DNA of 64,000 nucleotides from CALGFI01 sp963786805 (GCA_963786805.1 CAWBAK010000005.1:248001-312000); one strand, 5' to 3'; counted from the stretch's first letter, positions 43,382 to 54,094 are shown. The notes: a model not told the origin generated them from the letters alone. Made by a program: numbers and translations.

Positions 43382-44802
43382 GCGGCACCGTTCCCGATGC
43401 GTTCGAGCGCGGCGTCTCCCAGCATCCAGACGTCGCCGCAGCCCATCGTGATGACCAGATCGCCCGCGCGTACCTCGCGGTCCAGGAACTCCAGGACGTC
43501 GGCGCGATGCGGGAGGTACACGACCCTCTTGCCGGGTGCGGCTCCCGCCACCCCGCCGACGACGAGCTTGCCGGTGACGCCGGGGATCGGATCCTGCGCC
43601 GCACCGTAGACGTCGGTCACCACGACGAGGTCGGCCTCGACCAGGCTCTCTCCCAGCTCTTGCCACAGCGCCTGCGTGCGCGTGTACCGGTGCGGTTGGA
43701 ACACGGCGACGAGGCGCTCCGGCCGCGTGCGGCGCGCGACGTCCAACGTGACGGCGAGCTCGGTCGGCACGTGACCGTAATCGTCGTAGAACTTCGCTCC
43801 CCGCGCGGTCCCGCGGTGCTCGAATCGCCGGTGGACGCCGATGAAGGAAGCGAGCGCTTCGGTGGCGAGGGCCACCTCGACGCCGACCGCCCGGGTCGCC
43901 GCGACCGCCGCCGCGGCGTTCAGGAGGTTGTGGGCGCCGTCGACGGAAAGCCGCAACGCATGCCTCCCGCCGTCGACGACGATCTCCGCCAGCGCTCCGC
44001 CGGGTCCCACGGACGAGATCTCGATCCGGACGTCGGCTCCCTCGGCGATGCCGTACGTCGTCACGGGAACGCCGGCACCCGCGGTCGACCGCACGGCCCC
44101 TTCATCGTCGGCACAGACGACGAGCCGCTCGCAGCGCTCCGCGAAGGCCGTGAACGCGGCCTCGATCTCCGGGAGGCCGCCGGGATAGAAGTCCACGTGG
44201 TCGACCTCGACGTTCGTGACGATCCCGATCGTCGGTGTCATCAACAGGAAGGAGCCGTCGCTCTCGTCGGCCTCGGCGACGAACAGGTCGCCGTCGCCCG
44301 ATCGCGCGCCACTGCCGGTCTCGTTCGGATCGCCCCCGATCACGTACGTCGGGTCGAGCCCGGCTCGCTCGAGGACGAGGGCGACCATGGCGGTGGTCGT
44401 CGTCTTGCCGTGCGTCCCGGTGACCGCGATGGTCCGCTGCTTCGCGGCCGCCGCCGCGAGCGCCTGCGCGCGCATCCACACGGGGATGTCGCGGCGACGG
44501 GCCTCGACGAGTTCCGGATTGGACTCCGCGATCGCGCTCGAGATCACGACGGCGTCGGGGTCGCCGACCTGATCCGCCGAGTGTCCGACGGCAACGACCG
44601 CTCCCAGCTCGCGCAGCTCCGTCATCCCCTTCGAGTCCTTCAGATCCGACCCGGTCACCTCGATCCCGCGCGACAGGAACAGCCGGGCGAGGTTCCGCAT
44701 CCCGGCGCCGCCGATCCCGATCATGTGGATACGCCGGATGCCCCGGAGATCGGGGACCTCCAGCGTCGGGATCGTTCCCTGCCGCGGCGTGTAGGCGCTC
44801 AC
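43378..44802 (-). CDS. murC: UDP-N-acetylmuramate-L-alanine ligase
   Basis: 474-residue Mur ligase adding the first amino acid of the stem peptide. N-terminal IHMIGIGGAGMRNLARLFL (UDP-binding), ATP loop VTGTHGKTTTTAM, the central EADESDGSFL and the C-terminal VFQPHRYTRTQALW are all diagnostic of MurC. GTG 44802 overlaps the murG stop as GTGA. The open frame extends far upstream through murG but that part is not this protein. Confidence 0.97.
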   Translation of the reverse strand: MSAYTPRQGTIPTLEVPDLRGIRRIHMIGIGGAGMRNLARLFLSRGIEVTGSDLKDSKGMTELRELGAVVAVGHSADQVGDPDAVVISSAIAESNPELVEARRRDIPVWMRAQALAAAAAKQRTIAVTGTHGKTTTTAMVALVLERAGLDPTYVIGGDPNETGSGARSGDGDLFVAEADESDGSFLLMTPTIGIVTNVEVDHVDFYPGGLPEIEAAFTAFAERCERLVVCADDEGAVRSTAGAGVPVTTYGIAEGADVRIEISSVGPGGALAEIVVDGGRHALRLSVDGAHNLLNAAAAVAATRAVGVEVALATEALASFIGVHRRFEHRGTARGAKFYDDYGHVPTELAVTLDVARRTRPERLVAVFQPHRYTRTQALWQELGESLVEADLVVVTDVYGAAQDPIPGVTGKLVVGGVAGAAPGKRVVYLPHRADVLEFLDREVRAGDLVITMGCGDVWMLGDAALERIGNGAA

Positions 44803-45903
44803 GAGCCGCCTCCGGCCGAACGCACCGCGCCGGCGAGCGCGCGCGCCGCCTCGGGCCGGGACCACGTCCTCGCCCGCTCCCCCATCGAACGCAGGGTGTC
44901 CGAGGCGTCCAGGAGCGCGCCGATCCGCTCGGCGAGCACCCGGCCGTCGAGGACGTCGTCCATGAGGACGGTGGCGCCGCCCGCACGCTGCAACGCGCGG
45001 GCGTTCGCTTCCTGATGCCGGCCGGTCGCGTACGGGTACGGGATCAGGACCGACGGCACGCCCGAGACCGCGATCTCCGCGACGGTGGTGGCTCCCGCCC
45101 GCGCGACCACGAGATCCGCGACGGCGTAGGCGAGCTCCATCCGCTCGAGGAACGGGATCACGCGAACCGGAACCGGCGGGGACCCGCCGATCGAAGCGCG
45201 GACGGCATCGGCGTGCGCCCGCCCGGTGAGCAGGACCAGCTGCACGTCGTCCCGCGCCAGCCGCGGGACCGCGTCGACCACCGACCGGTTCACGTGCAGC
45301 GCACCCTGGCTCCCGCCGAAGACCACGACGGTACGGCGATCGGTCTCGAGCTCGAGCTCCACGACCGCTTCCTTCTCGAGGCGGTCGCGCTCGGTCGCCA
45401 CGGCGAGGATCTCCTCGCGAACCGGGTTGCCCGTCACCACCGTCCGCGCGCTCCGAGGCAGCATCCGTGCCGCCTCGGCGAACGAGAGGGCCACCGTCCT
45501 CGCCGGGCGCGCGAGGAGCCGGTTCGCGAGCCCGGGGACCGCGTTCTGCTCGTGCAACACCAGCGGGCGGCGGGACCGGAGCGCGGCGAGCGCGACCGGA
45601 ACGCTCACGTAGCCACCCATCCCGACGACCACGTCGTGCTGCCTCGACGAGCGGGCGGCACCGGCGCACGGAACGCAGCGCGACCACGGGCGCCATGAGG
45701 GCGCGCGCCGACACGGCACGAACGAACGGTTTCGCCTCGACGGCGACGAAGGGGAATCCGGCCGCGGGAACGAGCGTCGCCTCCTGCCCGGTGGCCGTCC
45801 CGGCGAACGCCACCTCGTCGCCCTCGGCGGCGAGGGCGCGCGCGAGGGCGAGTGCCGGGAAGACGTGCCCGGCCGTCCCACCACCCGCGATCAGGACCTT
45901 CAC
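44799..45903 (-). CDS. murG: MurG N-acetylglucosaminyltransferase, one-base frameshift
   Basis: Peripheral membrane enzyme making lipid II from lipid I. The N-terminus VKVLIAGGGTAGHVFPALAL and FAGTATGQEATLVPAAGF is in one frame; near 45638-45642 coding moves to the next frame, giving HDVVVGMGGYVSVPVALAAL, LHEQNAVPGLANRLLA, the FGGSQGALHVN loop and the UDP-GlcNAc site ARAGATTVAEIA. One extra base explains it and yields 367 residues. GTG 45903 overlaps ftsW and the corrected stop overlaps murC, both as GTGA, which supports one intact gene. Confidence 0.92.
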
Positions 45904-47132
45904 GCGACCCTCGCGCGTCGTCGCTTGGGCGGTGCGGCTCGGGCCTTGCGGCGTGGGGGCGCGTTCGCGATGTTCACCAAGATCCCCACCGCCGCCAACG
46001 AGACGACGAGCGAGGATCCGCCGTACGAGAGGAACGGCAGCGGGACGCCGGTGATCGGCAGCAGCCCGGTGACCGCCCCGAGGTTGATGAGCGCCTGCAG
46101 GCCGAACCACGAGACGATGCCCGCGGCCAGCAGTCGCCCGAACACGTCGGTGGTGCGCGCGGCGATCCGGATACCGGCGTAGATCAGCGTGCCGTAGGCG
46201 ACGAGCACCACCAGCTCGCCGAGCAGCCCCAGCTCTTCGCCGAGGATCGAGAAGATGAAGTCGGTGTGCGCGTTCGGGACGTACTGCCACTTCTGCCTCG
46301 ACGCGCCGAGGCCCACACCGGTCCAGCCGCCCGATCCGAGCGCGATCAGCGATTGCGCGAGCTGGTACCCGGTGTTCCGCGCGTCCTCCCACGGATGCAG
46401 GAACGACAGGAACCGGATCCGCCGGTAGTCGGCGCTCATGACGAGGCCCATCCCCACGGCCGATCCCACGATCGCGGCGAGCGACAGGTACCGGAGGCGC
46501 ACGCCGGCGACGAACACCATCAGGAATACCGACCCCGCGAGGATCGCGGTGGTGCCGAGGTCGGGCTGGAGCATGACCAGCCCGCAACAGAGGATGCCCA
46601 CCGGGAGCAGCGGCACGGTGAGGTGCCCGACGTCGTCCAGACGACCCCACTTCCGGGTGAGGGCCGCAGCCGCGAACACGACGAGCGAGAGTTTCGCGAT
46701 CTCCGACGGTTGGATCGTCACCGGGCCGAACTGGAACCACCTCGACGACCCGTACGCCTCGATGCCGGCGCCGGGAAGGAGCACGAGGACCATCAACACG
46801 AACGTGATGGCGAGCAGTGGTGTCGCGAGCCGTTGCCACGCCGCATAGCGCATCCGCGACGTGAGGATGAGCGCAAGCACACCGACGACCGCGTAGGCGA
46901 TCTGCCGCTGGAAGTAGCGGAAGCTGTCCCCGTACTCGGCGAACGCCGAGATCGAGCTCGACGACAGCACCATGATGAGCCCCGTCCCGACCAGGAAGGC
47001 GGTCGACCCGAGCAGGAGCGCGACCGTGCGACGCGTGGCCACACGGCTCTTCGCGCGCGACCCAAGGAGGTCCTCCGCACGCACCAGCCGGAGATGGTGT
47101 GCGCGGGACGACGCGGCGGCCGAGCTGCTCAC
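45900..47132 (-). CDS. ftsW: FtsW-type septal peptidoglycan polymerase
   Basis: 410-residue SEDS-family membrane glycosyltransferase working with FtsI. About ten hydrophobic helices; the SEDS hallmarks WFQFGPVTIQPSEIAKL, HTDFIFSILGEELGLLG and GVPLPFLSYGGSS are present. The C-terminus is very basic (KARAAPPKRRRARVA). GTG 47132 overlaps murD as GTGA; this start removes a spurious hydrophilic extension. Confidence 0.95.
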   Translation of the reverse strand: MSSSAAASSRAHHLRLVRAEDLLGSRAKSRVATRRTVALLLGSTAFLVGTGLIMVLSSSSISAFAEYGDSFRYFQRQIAYAVVGVLALILTSRMRYAAWQRLATPLLAITFVLMVLVLLPGAGIEAYGSSRWFQFGPVTIQPSEIAKLSLVVFAAAALTRKWGRLDDVGHLTVPLLPVGILCCGLVMLQPDLGTTAILAGSVFLMVFVAGVRLRYLSLAAIVGSAVGMGLVMSADYRRIRFLSFLHPWEDARNTGYQLAQSLIALGSGGWTGVGLGASRQKWQYVPNAHTDFIFSILGEELGLLGELVVLVAYGTLIYAGIRIAARTTDVFGRLLAAGIVSWFGLQALINLGAVTGLLPITGVPLPFLSYGGSSLVVSLAAVGILVNIANAPPRRKARAAPPKRRRARVA

Positions 47133-48466
47133 GTTCGCTCCTCCCGTGCGATCTGCAGCGCCGCGGCAGCGAAGCGGTCGCCCCGCTCCGCGTAGTCGCG
47201 GAACATGTCCCAGCTCGCGCAGGCGGGCGCGAGCAGGACCGAGCCGCCCGCCGGCGCGAGCTCGAACGCGGTATGCGCCGCCTCCTCGATCGATCCCGCC
47301 TTCCGCGTCGGCACGCGACCCTGGAAGATCCCGACGACCTCGTCGGCCGAGGCTCCGATCGCCACGACCCCGGCGAGCCGGTCCACCAGCGTCCCGATCG
47401 GCGACAGATCCACGCCCTTGGCGTCCCCGCCGGCGATGAGCACGACGCCCCCTGCGGCATCTGCGGCGGCGAGCGCCGCATGCGGGTTCGTGGCCTTGGA
47501 GTTGTCGACGAACCGCACGCCGCGGACCTCCGCGACGATCTCGCCCCGGTGACGCTCGGGAGTGAACGCCCCAAGCCCGTCGCGGATGGCCTGAGACCCG
47601 ATCCCGAACGCATGGCTCGCGGCGGCGGCGGCGGCGGCGTCCGCTCGCATCGCCGGTGTGTCGACGGCACGGTCGCCGAGGACCTCGACCCCGCCCCATC
47701 GCGCCGCAAGTTCGGACCCCCGGTACCCGGTCTCGCCCTCCTGCGGCTCAAGGAGGGTGAACCAGGCGACGTGACATCGCGCCGTCCGGGAGATCGCCGC
47801 CGCGTCACGGTCGTCGCGATTGCCGATGTGCGTGTCGCCGTCGTCCTGCCGCGCGAGCACCTTCGCCTTCGCCGCGGCGTAGGCCTCGAACGAGCCGTGC
47901 CAGTCCAGGTGATCGGGCGCGAGGTTCAAGAGCACCGACACGCGGGGGTGGAAGGACTCCTGCATCTCGAGCTGGAAGGACGAGCACTCGACGACGAGCG
48001 CCGCGCGGTCCTCGCGTGCCGCGACCGGGAACGGATGGCCGATGTTGCCGCACGCGATCGCGTCGAGGCCGGCCGCCTGCAGCATCGAGGCGATCATGCC
48101 GCTGGTGGTCGTCTTGCCGTTCGTCCCGGTCACCGCGATGCACGGTGCGCTCACGAGATGCGCTCCGAGCTCGAGCTCCCCCCACACCGGCAGGCCGCGG
48201 TCGCGCGCCCACGCGATCACGGGCGCGGTCGGGGGAACACCCGGGCTGACGACGACGAGCGTCGCGCCGTCGAGGTGGCCCCGCTGGTGGCCGCCATCCA
48301 GGACCTCGATGCCGAGCTCCCGGAGGTCGGCCTCCTCGCCCGCATCGGCTCGCGCCTCGCTCACCCGGACGTCCGCCCCTTCTTCGGCGAGCACGCGCGC
48401 CGCGGCCCGCCCGGCGACGCCGAGGCCGACAACGACCGCCCGCTCCCCCACGAAGGTCCCGCTCAT
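47129..48466 (-). CDS. murD: UDP-N-acetylmuramoylalanine-D-glutamate ligase
   Basis: 445-residue Mur ligase adding D-glutamate. N-terminal AVVVGLGVAGRAAARVLAEEG, ATP loop VTGTNGKTTTSGMIA, central LNLAPDHLDWHGSFEAYAAA and C-terminal LLAPACASWDMFRDYAERG identify MurD. ATG 48466 overlaps mraY as ATGA. Confidence 0.97.
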   Translation of the reverse strand: MSGTFVGERAVVVGLGVAGRAAARVLAEEGADVRVSEARADAGEEADLRELGIEVLDGGHQRGHLDGATLVVVSPGVPPTAPVIAWARDRGLPVWGELELGAHLVSAPCIAVTGTNGKTTTSGMIASMLQAAGLDAIACGNIGHPFPVAAREDRAALVVECSSFQLEMQESFHPRVSVLLNLAPDHLDWHGSFEAYAAAKAKVLARQDDGDTHIGNRDDRDAAAISRTARCHVAWFTLLEPQEGETGYRGSELAARWGGVEVLGDRAVDTPAMRADAAAAAAASHAFGIGSQAIRDGLGAFTPERHRGEIVAEVRGVRFVDNSKATNPHAALAAADAAGGVVLIAGGDAKGVDLSPIGTLVDRLAGVVAIGASADEVVGIFQGRVPTRKAGSIEEAAHTAFELAPAGGSVLLAPACASWDMFRDYAERGDRFAAAALQIAREERT

Positions 48467-49512
48467 CCCGTCCCTCCGCGCGCAACGAAGTCCGTGTAGA
48501 AGAGCCCGATCCCGACCGCGACGCACAGGCCGGTCACGATCCAGAAGCGCACGATCACGGTGAACTCGGGCCAGCCGGCCAGCTCGAAATGGTGGTGGAT
48601 CGGCGACATCCGGAACACCCGTCGCTTGAACACCCGGAACGCGAAGACCTGGACGATGACCGACGTGGTCTCGATCACGAACAGCCCGCCGAGGACGACG
48701 AGCAACAGCTGTGTGCTCGTCACGATCGCGAGCGCGCCTATGAGACCCCCGAGCGCCAGCGCGCCGGTGTCCCCCATGAAGATCTGGGCCGGGGCGGCGT
48801 TCCACCACAGGAACCCGGCCGCGGCACCGACCCCCGCCCCCGCGATGATCGCGATGTCGAGCGCGGCGTTCACGTCGATCGGGTAGCAGGCCTCCGGTGG
48901 CCCGAGCGCGCACGTGTGGCGGAACTGCCAGAAGGCGATGAAGACGAAGGCGGAGAGCACGAGGATCGAGGAGCCCGACGCCAGACCGTCCAGGCCATCG
49001 GTCAGGTTCACCGCGTTCGAGGACGACGCGAGGATCACGAACACCCACACGTAGAAGAAGACGCCGAGATCGAGCCCGGTCTGCCGGACGAAGGAAAGTC
49101 CGGTCGGCACGTCGGCGAACTGGACGACGACGACCCCGAAGACCACGGCGACCACGGCCTGGCCGATCATCTTCGCCGTCTTCGACAGCCCGAGCGAACG
49201 CCGGCGCCGCACCTTGATGTAGTCGTCGACGAACCCGAGGACGCCGAGCAACAGGGTCGCGATGAGCACGGCCATCCCGGCCCCGGTCACGGTCTGGAAC
49301 ACGATGCGCGTCGCCACGTAGCCGGCGACGATGCCGAGCAGCATGACCGTGCCGCCCATCGTCGGCGTGCCCAGCTTCTCCAGATGGGTGTGAGGACCGT
49401 CCTCGCGGATCCGTTGTCCCCAGCCCCAGACGCGGAACAGGCGGATCGCGATCGGGGTTCCGAGCAACGTCACGATCATCCCGACGCCGGCGGCGAGGAG
49501 GATCTGCCTCAT
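48463..49512 (-). CDS. mraY: Phospho-N-acetylmuramoyl-pentapeptide transferase
   Basis: 349-residue, ten-helix membrane enzyme making lipid I. Conserved blocks: LGTPTMGGTVMLLG, the Asp-rich LGFVDDYIK, NAVNLTDGLDGLASG with the catalytic Asp, FMGDTGALALGG and the MraY-specific histidine loop RMSPIHHHFEL. ATG 49512 overlaps the corrected end of murF as ATGA. Confidence 0.97.
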   Translation of the reverse strand: MRQILLAAGVGMIVTLLGTPIAIRLFRVWGWGQRIREDGPHTHLEKLGTPTMGGTVMLLGIVAGYVATRIVFQTVTGAGMAVLIATLLLGVLGFVDDYIKVRRRRSLGLSKTAKMIGQAVVAVVFGVVVVQFADVPTGLSFVRQTGLDLGVFFYVWVFVILASSSNAVNLTDGLDGLASGSSILVLSAFVFIAFWQFRHTCALGPPEACYPIDVNAALDIAIIAGAGVGAAAGFLWWNAAPAQIFMGDTGALALGGLIGALAIVTSTQLLLVVLGGLFVIETTSVIVQVFAFRVFKRRVFRMSPIHHHFELAGWPEFTVIVRFWIVTGLCVAVGIGLFYTDFVARGGTG

Positions 49513-50871
49513 CGGAAGGCCTCCGCGGCGCGCTCGAGCCCCACCACGCGCGATCCCTTGAGAAGGACCACGTCGCCCGAGCGTGCCCAGGCCCGTGCAT
49601 CGTTCGCCGCCTCGGCCGGCTCGTCGTAGCTCGCGACGTCCTGCGGCAGCTGTCCTTCGCGGATCGCCGCCCGGGCGATCGCAGCGGGCCGGCTCGCCGA
49701 CCGTGATCAGCCGGTCGACCCCGATCCGAACGACGAGCTCGCCGAGCCGCTCGTGTTCCTCGAACGCGATCGGGCCGAGCTCCGCCATGTGCCCGAGCAC
49801 CGCCACGAGCCGCCCCCGCCGCGCCATCCAACGCGAGGTCTTCAGGGCGGCCGACATCGACTCCGGGTTCGCGTTGTACGCGTCGTTCACCACGATGACG
49901 CCGTCGGTCGTCGTGTACGTCTCCATCCGCCAGGCCGCGATCCGCGCTCCCTTCAGCGCGGCCGCGCACTCGGCGGCGGTGAGGCCGAACTCGAGCCCGC
50001 TCGCCGCGGCCGCGAGCGCGTTCGGCACCATGTGCTCTCCCGCGACGGCGAGCTCGACGCGTTCGCGCTCGCCACCGGCCTCCAGGGTGAAACTCGCTCG
50101 CCCGTCGTCGTCGAGCGCGACGTCGAGCGCCCGGACGTCCGCCGGTGCATCGACGCCGAAGGTCACGACGCGCGCGCGAGCCTGCTCGCCGTACGCGCGA
50201 ACCACCGGGTCGTCCGCGTTCACGATCGCGACGCCGTCCGAACCCAGCCACTGGACCGGCTCGGCACCGGCTCTCGCGATGGCGTCCCAGGAACCGAAGA
50301 TCTCCATGTGCGCGACGCCGACGTTCGTCACGACGACGACGTCGGGGCGCGCGACCTCGCACAGGAGTGCGACGTCCCCTTCTCGCCGCGCACCCATCTC
50401 GGCGACCACGACCTCGGTCCCGGGCTCCGCCTGAAGGAGCGTCATCGGCAGGCCGACCTCGTTGTTGAACGAGGCCGGGTTGGCGTGCGTTCGGAAGCGC
50501 GTCGAGAGCACCGCCGCGGCGAGGTCCTTCGTCGAGGTCTTCCCGTTCGCGCCCGTCACGCCGATCAGCCGCGTCTCCGGCGTCCGGCGCCGTTCGTCGG
50601 CAGCGAGGTCGAGGAGGGCCCGGCCCGTGTCGGCGACCTCGATCACCGTGCCGCCGGACCCGGCAGTCTGCACGACTGCAGCGGACGCGCCGCGCGCCAG
50701 GGCATCGCTCACGAAGTCGTGGCCGTCCGAGTGAGGTCCCCGGAGCGCGACGAACAGCGCTCCGGGTTCGACCCGGCGACTATCGGTCTGCACGACGCTC
50801 ACCGTCGCGTCGATCCCTCGGAGGCGGCCGCCGACCGCCTCGGCAACCTCGGACAGGAGTCGCGGGATCAC
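49509..50871 (-). CDS. murF: UDP-MurNAc-tripeptide-D-Ala-D-Ala ligase, one-base frameshift
   Basis: Adds D-Ala-D-Ala to the peptidoglycan precursor. N-terminal VQTDSRRVEPGALFVALRG, ATP loop GVTGANGKTSTKDL, NEVGLPMTLL and VVNDAYNANPESMSAALK are in one frame. After RLITVGEPA the frame breaks at the GGG run 49686-49688; the continuation AIARAAIREGQLPQDVAS and LLKGSRVVGLERAAEAFR is in the next frame and ends in a TGA overlapping mraY. Removing one base gives 453 residues, a normal length. GTG 50871 overlaps murE as GTGA. Confidence 0.93.
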
Positions 50872-52382
50872 GTCCCCGCCTCCTGGAGTGCACGCAACTC
50901 TTCCGCGGCGACCGCGCGATCGTCGAACGGGATCGTCCGGTCGGCGAACTCCTGGTAGGGCTCGTGTCCCTTCCCGGCGATCACGATCACGTCGGCCGGT
51001 CCCGCCTCGGCGATCGCCAGCCGGATCGCGGATCTGCGGTCCGGCTCGATCACGTAGGCGCCGCCCCCGGCCCTCGCGCCGGGCTCGATCTCGGCGATGA
51101 TCGCGGCGGGATCCTCGCTGCGCGGGTTGTCGCTCGTGATCACGGCAAGGTCGGCGTTCGACGTCGCCGCGCGACCCATCAGCGGACGCTTCGCGCGGTC
51201 GCGGTCGCCGCCGCAGCCCAGGACGACGATGAGCCTTCCGGTCGAGAGCCGGCGCGCGGCCCGAAGGACGTTCTCGACGCTGTCGGGCGTGTGGGCGTAG
51301 TCCACGAGCACGAGGAACCCCTGACCCGCCTCCACCGCCTCCACGCGGCCGGGAACCCCCTCGACAGATCCGATCGCATCGGCCGCGACGTCCTCCGCGA
51401 TCCCGAGGACTCGAGCGGTGGCGAACGCGGCCAGACAGTTCTCGACGTTGAACAGCCCTCGGAGCGACGAGTGCACCCGGACGCCGTCGACCCGGAAGTC
51501 GATCCCCCGGGCCGTCGCCTCGACGTCGTTCGCCTGCACGTCGGCCCCAGGCTCGATCCCGTACGTGATCGTCGGGATCCGCCCGATGAGCCGGCGGCCT
51601 TCCGCGCTGTCCCGGTTCACGACGGCCCGGTCGCTCACCTCGGGCGTGAACAACCGCGCCTTCGCCTCGAAGTACTCCTCCATCGACGGGTGGTAGTCGA
51701 GGTGGTCCTGCGACAGGTTGGTGAACACCGCGACCGGAAAGCGGACGCCCCCGACGCGGTGCTGATGCAGGCCGTGGGAGGACACCTCCATCGCCGCCGC
51801 CTCGACGCCCTGGTCCGCCATCTCGGCAAGCAATCGCTGAAGGTCGGGCGCCTCCGGCGTCGTCCGCGGGAACGGGGCGGGCCGTCCGTCGATCCGAACG
51901 CCCGTGGTCCCGATCACCCCCGGCGTCCACCCCGCCGCACGGAAGACCGACTCCAGGAGGTACGTCGTCGTCGTCTTGCCGTTCGTCCCGGTGATGCCGA
52001 CGACCGTCATGCGTTCCGCGGGACGCCCGTAGAACGCCGCGGAGATCGGCCCCATGGCCGCCCGGACCGACGGGACGAGCACCTGGGCGGCCGCGAACGG
52101 GAGGACGCGCTCGACGACCAGCGCCACGGCGCCGCGCCCGACCGCGTCCTCGGCGAAGTCGTGTCCGTCCGCGTGATCGCCGGGAACGCAGAAGAACAGC
52201 GAACCCGGGGCCGCCTCGGCCGACCGGTAGCAGAGCGCCTCGACACGCGTCGCCGGGTCGCCGCGGACCTCATGGTTCGGGAGGTCCGAGAGCAGGTCGG
52301 ACAGAGGCCGCACGGAGGGGAAAGGGGCCACGGACGATGAGCGTACCGTCTGGTCGGCGCCCGCCGAAGCACGCGCGGTCAT
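50868..52382 (-). CDS. murE: UDP-MurNAc-L-Ala-D-Glu:meso-diaminopimelate ligase
   Basis: 504-residue Mur ligase adding the third amino acid. ATP loop GITGTNGKTTTTYLLE, the SHGLHQHRV and NLSQDHLDYHPSMEEYF blocks, and the acceptor-specificity motif DNPR in ITSDNPRSEDP, which marks meso-diaminopimelate rather than lysine enzymes. Peptidoglycan of this organism is therefore predicted to be mDAP type. ATG 52382 overlaps ftsI as ATGA. The N-terminal 15 residues are Ser/Thr-rich and may be shorter in reality. Confidence 0.96.
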   Translation of the reverse strand: MTARASAGADQTVRSSSVAPFPSVRPLSDLLSDLPNHEVRGDPATRVEALCYRSAEAAPGSLFFCVPGDHADGHDFAEDAVGRGAVALVVERVLPFAAAQVLVPSVRAAMGPISAAFYGRPAERMTVVGITGTNGKTTTTYLLESVFRAAGWTPGVIGTTGVRIDGRPAPFPRTTPEAPDLQRLLAEMADQGVEAAAMEVSSHGLHQHRVGGVRFPVAVFTNLSQDHLDYHPSMEEYFEAKARLFTPEVSDRAVVNRDSAEGRRLIGRIPTITYGIEPGADVQANDVEATARGIDFRVDGVRVHSSLRGLFNVENCLAAFATARVLGIAEDVAADAIGSVEGVPGRVEAVEAGQGFLVLVDYAHTPDSVENVLRAARRLSTGRLIVVLGCGGDRDRAKRPLMGRAATSNADLAVITSDNPRSEDPAAIIAEIEPGARAGGGAYVIEPDRRSAIRLAIAEAGPADVIVIAGKGHEPYQEFADRTIPFDDRAVAAEELRALQEAGT

Positions 52383-54094
52383 CGGATGGGCAGGGCGTGC
52401 GGGGGCGGGGGAAGCGGGCTGGCCGGCTCGATCCTCAGTTGCGCGATCGCCGCCCGCGCGATGCGCTGGAAGAGCGGGGCGGCGGCGAGGCCTCCGTATC
52501 CCTGCGCGGGCCGGTCCAAGATCGCCGCCACCACGACCTGCGGGTCTCCCGCGGGCAGGTAGCCGATGAACGAGGCGATGTACTGCCCGACCTCGTAGCC
52601 GGCCGCGTCCTTGAGCGGGATGCGCGACGTTCCGGTCTTCCCCGCCACCTGGTACCCGTCGATGCGGGCGTTCGTTCCGGTGCCGTGCTCGACGGCGAAC
52701 GCGAGCATGCCGCCGACGGTCCGCGCGGTCTCCTCCGATACGACGCGTCGCGTCGGCGAGGGCGGCACGTCGTGTCGTACCCCATCGGCATCGATCGTCG
52801 CGCGCAGGAGCCGGGGTTGGACCCAACGCCCGTCGTTCGCGATCGTCGCGAACACGGACGCCATCTGGAGCGGCGTCGCGGCGATGCCCTGTCCGTACGC
52901 CGTGGTCGCCAGGATGACCTCGTCCCATCGGTAGAAGGGGACGGTGATCCCACTGGCTTCGCCGGGGAACCCCAAGCCGGTCTCGGCGCCGAGGCCGAAG
53001 CGGGCCAGATACGTCGCCATGTCGGTCGCACCGACACGGTTCGCCACATGGACGGCGCCGATGTTGCTCGACTCGGCGATGATGTCGCCGAGCATCATCC
53101 GCTGCACGGCGTGCGGGTGCGAGTCGTGGATCGTGAACTCCCCCACCTTCATCGTCCATGCGACGGGCAGACGCTGATCGAGCGCCAGTACGCCTTCCTG
53201 CACCGCCGCTGCCGCGGTGATCACTTTGTTCGTTGAGCCCGGCTCGAACATGTCGGTCACAGCCCGGTTCCGGTACGTGCTCTGCGGCGCGTCGCCGAAC
53301 GCGTTCGGGTCGAACCAGGGGTAGCTCGCCATCGCGAGGATGTCCCCGGTCCTCGGATCCATCACGATGACGGTTCCGCCGGTCGCTCCCTGGTTCTCGA
53401 CCGCCTCCTCGAGCGCAGCCTGGGCCTGGAACTGCAGTTCGCGGTCGATCGTCGTGACGACCGTTGCCCCGGCGACCGGCGTTCGCTCCATGTGCACGCC
53501 TCCGACGATCGGCTTGCCCGTCGGGTCGAGCTCCTGCATCCGCTCCCCCGGCGTGCCGGCCAGCAGGTCCTGATACTCGAACTCGAGACCCGCGAGCCCG
53601 TCGCCGTCGACGCCCACGAATCCGACCACCTGCGCGGCCACGGATCCCGACGGGTAGAAGCGCTTGGTTGCATCGAGGAAGCCGATGCCGGAGAGTCCCA
53701 GCTCGTCGATCTGCTCCGCCGCCTCGACCTCCACCTGTCGCGCGAGGTAGACGAAGGTCGCGTCGGTGGTCAGCTTCGATGCGAGCGATCCGGCCGTCTC
53801 GCCGATCAACGGGGAGAGCCGGATCGCCGTGGTCCACGCGTCATCCACGTACCGCGGATCCGCGTACACGTCCACCGCAGGCACCGAAAGCGCGAGCCGT
53901 CCGCCCGAACGATCTTGGATCTCACCTCGTTGCGCCGGCAACACGACCGTCTGCAGGCGTTGGTCCGTCGCTCGAGCGCGAAGGTCGCTCGCCTGACTCA
54001 CCTGCAAGATCGCGAGCCGGAAGAAGATCGCGCCGAACGCGAGCGACATCACGACGAGCAAGGCGAGCAGCCGTCCGATCGGCGGCCGTTTCAC
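52379..54094 (-). CDS. ftsI: Septal transpeptidase FtsI (penicillin-binding protein 3 type)
   Basis: 571-residue class B penicillin-binding protein. One N-terminal membrane helix (LLALLVVMSLAFGAIFF), a PBP dimer domain, then the transpeptidase with SxxK in EPGSTNKVI, SxN in ESSNIGAVH and KTG in VAGKTGTSRI. It crosslinks septal peptidoglycan with FtsW. It ends in a Pro-rich tail and has no PASTA domain. GTG 54094 overlaps ftsL as GTGA. Confidence 0.96.
   Translation of the reverse strand: MKRPPIGRLLALLVVMSLAFGAIFFRLAILQVSQASDLRARATDQRLQTVVLPAQRGEIQDRSGGRLALSVPAVDVYADPRYVDDAWTTAIRLSPLIGETAGSLASKLTTDATFVYLARQVEVEAAEQIDELGLSGIGFLDATKRFYPSGSVAAQVVGFVGVDGDGLAGLEFEYQDLLAGTPGERMQELDPTGKPIVGGVHMERTPVAGATVVTTIDRELQFQAQAALEEAVENQGATGGTVIVMDPRTGDILAMASYPWFDPNAFGDAPQSTYRNRAVTDMFEPGSTNKVITAAAAVQEGVLALDQRLPVAWTMKVGEFTIHDSHPHAVQRMMLGDIIAESSNIGAVHVANRVGATDMATYLARFGLGAETGLGFPGEASGITVPFYRWDEVILATTAYGQGIAATPLQMASVFATIANDGRWVQPRLLRATIDADGVRHDVPPSPTRRVVSEETARTVGGMLAFAVEHGTGTNARIDGYQVAGKTGTSRIPLKDAAGYEVGQYIASFIGYLPAGDPQVVVAAILDRPAQGYGGLAAAPLFQRIARAAIAQLRIEPASPLPPPPHALPIR

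Noticed and set aside
43378..47808. A single 1476-codon minus-strand frame covering murC, murG and part of ftsW
   Set aside because: Not a fusion protein: it is murC in frame with the first part of murG because of the murG frameshift, plus out-of-frame ftsW sequence.
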